Shown here in pieces: positions 61,496 through 64,000 of a stretch of DNA of 64,000 nt. Where the stretch lies: the NCBI RefSeq assembly GCF_000430625.1, contig NZ_KE387173.1:1-64000 (forward strand), read 5' to 3'. Numbering within the stretch: position 1 is the first letter of the stretch; every line of letters starts with the position of its first letter. Origin of the DNA: Aneurinibacillus terranovensis DSM 18919. GTDB taxonomy: Bacteria > Bacillota > Bacilli > Aneurinibacillales > Aneurinibacillaceae. A model generated the notes under the pieces. That model saw nothing but the letters and a program-made list of their open reading frames with translations. It was not told where the DNA came from and made no database searches. Both the position numbers and the translations under genes were made by a program.

Positions 61496-61700
61496 GCACT
61501 GTGCCTCCTAGTAACGTGTCGGAATGGCCGGGGCATCCCCAGATGATCGCATCCATATCCACCAGGTCGTTTACATCTGCATCGTCCACGTGATGGATAT
61601 AAACCTGGGCGCCTTCGACACGGCGTGCCCCTTCAACAATAGACTCAGCCAGTGCTTCTGTATGATGGCTCTCACTGTCATACACCACATAAATTTTCAT
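61488..61700 (-). pseudogene. WrbA-like flavodoxin, N-terminal fragment
   Basis: The 70 residues match the start of WrbA-type NAD(P)H:quinone oxidoreductases: '[19 protein letters not shown]' is the FMN phosphate loop and '[10 protein letters not shown]' follows. Full members have about 200 residues; here the frame leaves the family after 'GCPGH' and ends '[11 protein letters not shown]' inside the usp start. GGAGGAGGAGTAATCCA is a strong ribosome binding site. The fragment lacks most of the flavin site. It may survive as a leader gene for usp translation (inference). Confidence 0.65.
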
Positions 61701-61812
61701 TGGATTACTCCTCCTCCGTAACTCGTGGATTGTTTATTTCCCGCAGCACCCTGCGGAAAGCATCCGCATTGGTTCCAACTGCCGCTGCCGTGTGGCACGC
61801 CGGAGTGGCAAA

Positions 61813-63179
61813 TCATTTTGTTTCTGGCGGGTCGCTTTTTTTGACTTCCCTGTGCAGGACGTTCGTTTCACGGACGGCATCGCGGTGAGGCCGCACAATT
61901 GCTCTGTAGAGCACACGGGATTCGAAAGCCAAGCCAGGCCGCGGTTGAGCCGCTCCACGTTCCACGGCCTGCCGTTCCGAACTGGCAGCCGGTTGAGGTT
62001 CAGGTGAAACCGCCAATGCCTCTTTTACATATTTGACCGGAATGAGCATAATTAGAAATCCTACCACCGCAACAATGCCGGAAATCATAAATGGAGTATG
62101 CGGCGTATACAAATCGCCGATGGCTCCGGACAAAATAGGAGCGATGGCCGCACCTAACCAGCGTACGAAATTGTATACCCCTGAGGTAATTCCTCTGGCG
62201 TAAGGGGATGCTTCCATCACATAGCTGGTAAATAAAGCGTTGTTTATAGGCCGGAAATGAGCCCGGATATAATGATGATGGTGATGAATAACCACATCGT
62301 TTTCACAAAAAACAGCAGAACGAGTAAGACGGCAAACACAAACAAACCAAACCGAAGAAGTGGTTTGGGTTCCCATCTCCGTTCCAGTTGATGAGAAAGG
62401 ACGGCCGATCCGTACGCAAGGCATAGCCCCCATCCGAAGAAAATAAGCCCGAGTTTAATCGCGGATAATTTTAAAACGAGAGGTGAATAGGCAAGAACGG
62501 TAAAAAAGCCGTAATAATATAACATGCCGGCGAAAGCGCCCTGAATAAAGGGTTTATGTGTAAATAAATGCCCCATTTCCTTAAGCCCGGCAGTTTTTCG
62601 TTTTTGTTTAATTTGAGGTTCTTTTACCAGAGAGATAACGAGAATAAAAGCAACAAATATTAAGACGCCGGTGGCATAGAAAGGATACCGCCAGGTAAAA
62701 CCGCCGAGGATGCCTCCGACCAGCGGTCCGCCAGCCATTCCTAATCCAATGGCTGCTTCGTAAAGGCCTACCGCCGAGCTAACCTCATCGGAGAGGGCAA
62801 TCAGCAGGGTCATCGCTGTCGCAAAAAACATGGAGTTTCCTAGGCCCCAACCTGCACGGTAGATGGAAAGTTCAGCGATGGAGTTGGAAAATCCGCAGAG
62901 GAAGGCAAAAACGGTCACAATGGCTAATCCAATGATCATCAATTTCTTGTCGCCGAGTTTTCCTGCCAGGAGCCCGGCTGGGAGCATCATAATCGCCATC
63001 GTAAAGATATAAGCGGTAAAAAGTAGTTCAACCTGCGATTTGCTCGCTCCGATTTGTTCAGCAATGACAGGCAGAAGAGGGTCTACAACGCCAATGCCCA
63101 TAAAGGCAAGGAATGTTGCAAAGACGGTAATAATCTTTCCGCGCCGCCGTTTACCTTCTGTCAATTCCAAATTATTCAC
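61813..63179 (-). pseudogene. MFS transporter, frameshifted
   Basis: Helices 1-9 or so are encoded by 62244-63179 (311 codons: 'AFMGIGVVDPLLPVIA', 'LAGKLGDKKLM' motif A, 'GPLVGGILGGFTWRY' motif C). The frame breaks at 62244-62248; the remaining helices continue in another frame (61813-62243: 'NNALFTSYVMEASPYARGITSG'). Removing one TA of the CCTATAAAC sequence restores 'ISGLISGLNNALFTS'. The last 70 residues (Pro/Glu/Arg-rich) do not look like the family. It is probably a drug-efflux type. Divergent from a PadR regulator. Confidence 0.75.
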
Positions 63180-63257
63180 TTCCTTTACCTATATGTAATT
63201 TTTTATTTAAAAAATTGACGTTCTTCAGTATAATACCAGCACTTGCATATGTCAATA

Positions 63258-63285
63258 ATTATATATATAATTTTTTATATATAAT
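63258..63285. promoter_or_regulatory. candidate PadR operator
   Basis: ATTATATAT and ATATATAAT form a 9-bp perfect inverted repeat with 10-nt spacing in the divergent MFS/padR intergenic region (63180-63332). The AT-rich ATATA-N-TATAT style resembles PadR-family operators. Confidence 0.45.
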
Positions 63286-63332
63286 GTGCTACACAAGTAT
63301 GATTTCTTTTTTTTAGTAAACAGGAGGACAAA

Positions 63333-63887
63333 ATGAACGCACTCGGATACGCATTGCTTGGCATGCTGGTTAGAAAACCGTGCTCAGGGTATGAGCTGAC
63401 GCAGCTTCTCGAAGTATTCTGGCAGGCCAAGCACAGCCAAATTTACCCCTTATTAACGAAATTAGAACAAGAACAATTTCTTTCGTATGAGCAGGTACAG
63501 CAGACCGGAAAACCGGATAAAAAGATATATTCCATTACAGAAAAAGGGCAGGCGCTCCTGCAGGACTGGATTGCACAGGCGCCGGCCGCTCCCGTTATAC
63601 GCGACGAATTTCTCGTCAAGGTGTATGCTATCTGGCTCACCGATGTCCACACCGCGAAAAAACTGTTTGAAGAACGCATTTCTGTTTATGAAGAAAAGGT
63701 ATTGTTTCGCGAAACAGAGATTAAGAAGATGAAACAAGAGCACGGAAAAGATATTGAAGACATTACATCCAGGCACTTCGGGCGCTACATTTTATTTCAA
63801 AGAAAGCTTAACCAGGAGAAAGACGAGATCGCCTGGTGCCGATGGGTTATGTCCCTGTTAGAAAAAGGGGCCCCGACAATCGGATAA
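63333..63887 (+). CDS. PadR-family transcriptional regulator
   Basis: The 184-residue regulator has an N-terminal winged helix (1-85; 'ALLGMLVRKPCSGYELTQLLE', 'HSQIYPLLTKLEQEQFL', 'KKIYSITEKGQALL') and a C-terminal helical dimerisation domain (about 100-180). Such proteins repress adjacent efflux genes until an aromatic or drug ligand binds. AACAGGAGGACAAA precedes the ATG. Its presumed target, the divergent MFS gene, is frameshifted. Confidence 0.92.
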   Translation: MNALGYALLGMLVRKPCSGYELTQLLEVFWQAKHSQIYPLLTKLEQEQFLSYEQVQQTGKPDKKIYSITEKGQALLQDWIAQAPAAPVIRDEFLVKVYAIWLTDVHTAKKLFEERISVYEEKVLFRETEIKKMKQEHGKDIEDITSRHFGRYILFQRKLNQEKDEIAWCRWVMSLLEKGAPTIG

Positions 63888-63959
63888 TGTGCCGGCTGAA
63901 TGGTATTTTTTATTCCGCGTGTATTTTTACCAGATGCAGAAATTATTACTTGAACGTTA

Positions 63960-63991
63960 CGCTAACAAAATCGGGATGAACATTGTTAGCG
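63960..63991. repeat. inverted repeat at the window edge
   Basis: CGCTAACAA and TTGTTAGCG are perfect 9-bp arms with a 14-nt spacer. No T run follows within the window. Operator or hairpin; nothing else is seen after padR. Confidence 0.4.
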
Positions 63992-64000
63992 GTGAATTTT

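Overview
This window is chromosomal DNA of a low-to-moderate G+C, endospore-forming member of the Bacillota (order Bacillales). An Aneurinibacillus/Brevibacillus-like host is my best guess, but it is not proven. The evidence is Bacillales-typical gene sets (YvrJ/DUF2922/DUF1659, YhfH, YdjO, YtpQ, SteA, DUF2627 next to bkdR), a spore germination permease fragment, a T-box before trpS, a TPP riboswitch on the thi operon, strong AGGAGG ribosome binding sites, and GTG/TTG starts.

Layout. 1-570: the tail of an IS-type AAA ATPase abuts a truncated GerAB-type germination permease. 695-5466: a signalling block with a receiver-Fis regulator, a Med/BMP-type lipoprotein, a histidine kinase ending in a degenerate receiver, a DivK-like receiver and a second kinase. 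5570-6380: phhB, its terminator, and directly behind it a compact group IIC intron without a reverse transcriptase. 6382-12364: small envelope proteins, a lytic transglycosylase, a lipoprotein with two cupredoxin repeats and an OmpR-type two-component pair. 12455-14405: dispersed repeats, then pit and its DUF47 partner. 14757-17780: tenI-thiO-thiS-thiG under a TPP riboswitch with attenuator. 17845-24133: truncated haemoglobin, unknown coiled-coil proteins, a DUF2520 dehydrogenase, the DUF1659-DUF2922-YvrJ trio, a second copy of the structured repeat, a TerB-like protein and a crotonase. 24242-25490: trpS with its Trp T-box. 25554-35929: mostly single housekeeping or unknown genes (YtpQ, LepB, GNAT, SurE, Zn-peptidase, CNNM transporter, MerR-like, YdjO, VOC). 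36096-37759: a NarL-type two-component pair. 37943-41095: rhodanese and the SteA / GT2 / MraY-like cluster.

41098-60952 is the metabolic core. The sigma-54 activator BkdR, a clear -24/-12 promoter, leucine dehydrogenase and the four branched-chain 2-oxoacid dehydrogenase subunits are followed, after BcrC and small genes, by methylmalonyl-CoA epimerase, an acyl-CoA carboxylase beta subunit, a YqjE-type peptidase, methylmalonyl-CoA mutase A and B and the MeaB chaperone. Together they link deamination and oxidative decarboxylation of Leu/Ile/Val to entry of propionyl-CoA into the TCA cycle as succinyl-CoA. The ptb and buk genes found in the B. subtilis bkd operon are absent here, and so is a biotin carboxylase subunit.

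61067-63887 shows decay: a universal stress protein overlaps a truncated WrbA-like gene, and an MFS transporter is frameshifted. A divergent PadR regulator is intact. No tRNA, rRNA or CRISPR array was seen. The most unusual items are the ORF-less IIC intron placed behind a terminator, a 265-bp strongly palindromic dispersed repeat in two copies, a cysteine-free PCYCGC-like lipoprotein, a duplicated cupredoxin with CxxxC copper motifs, and a small gene whose start codon reads AAG.
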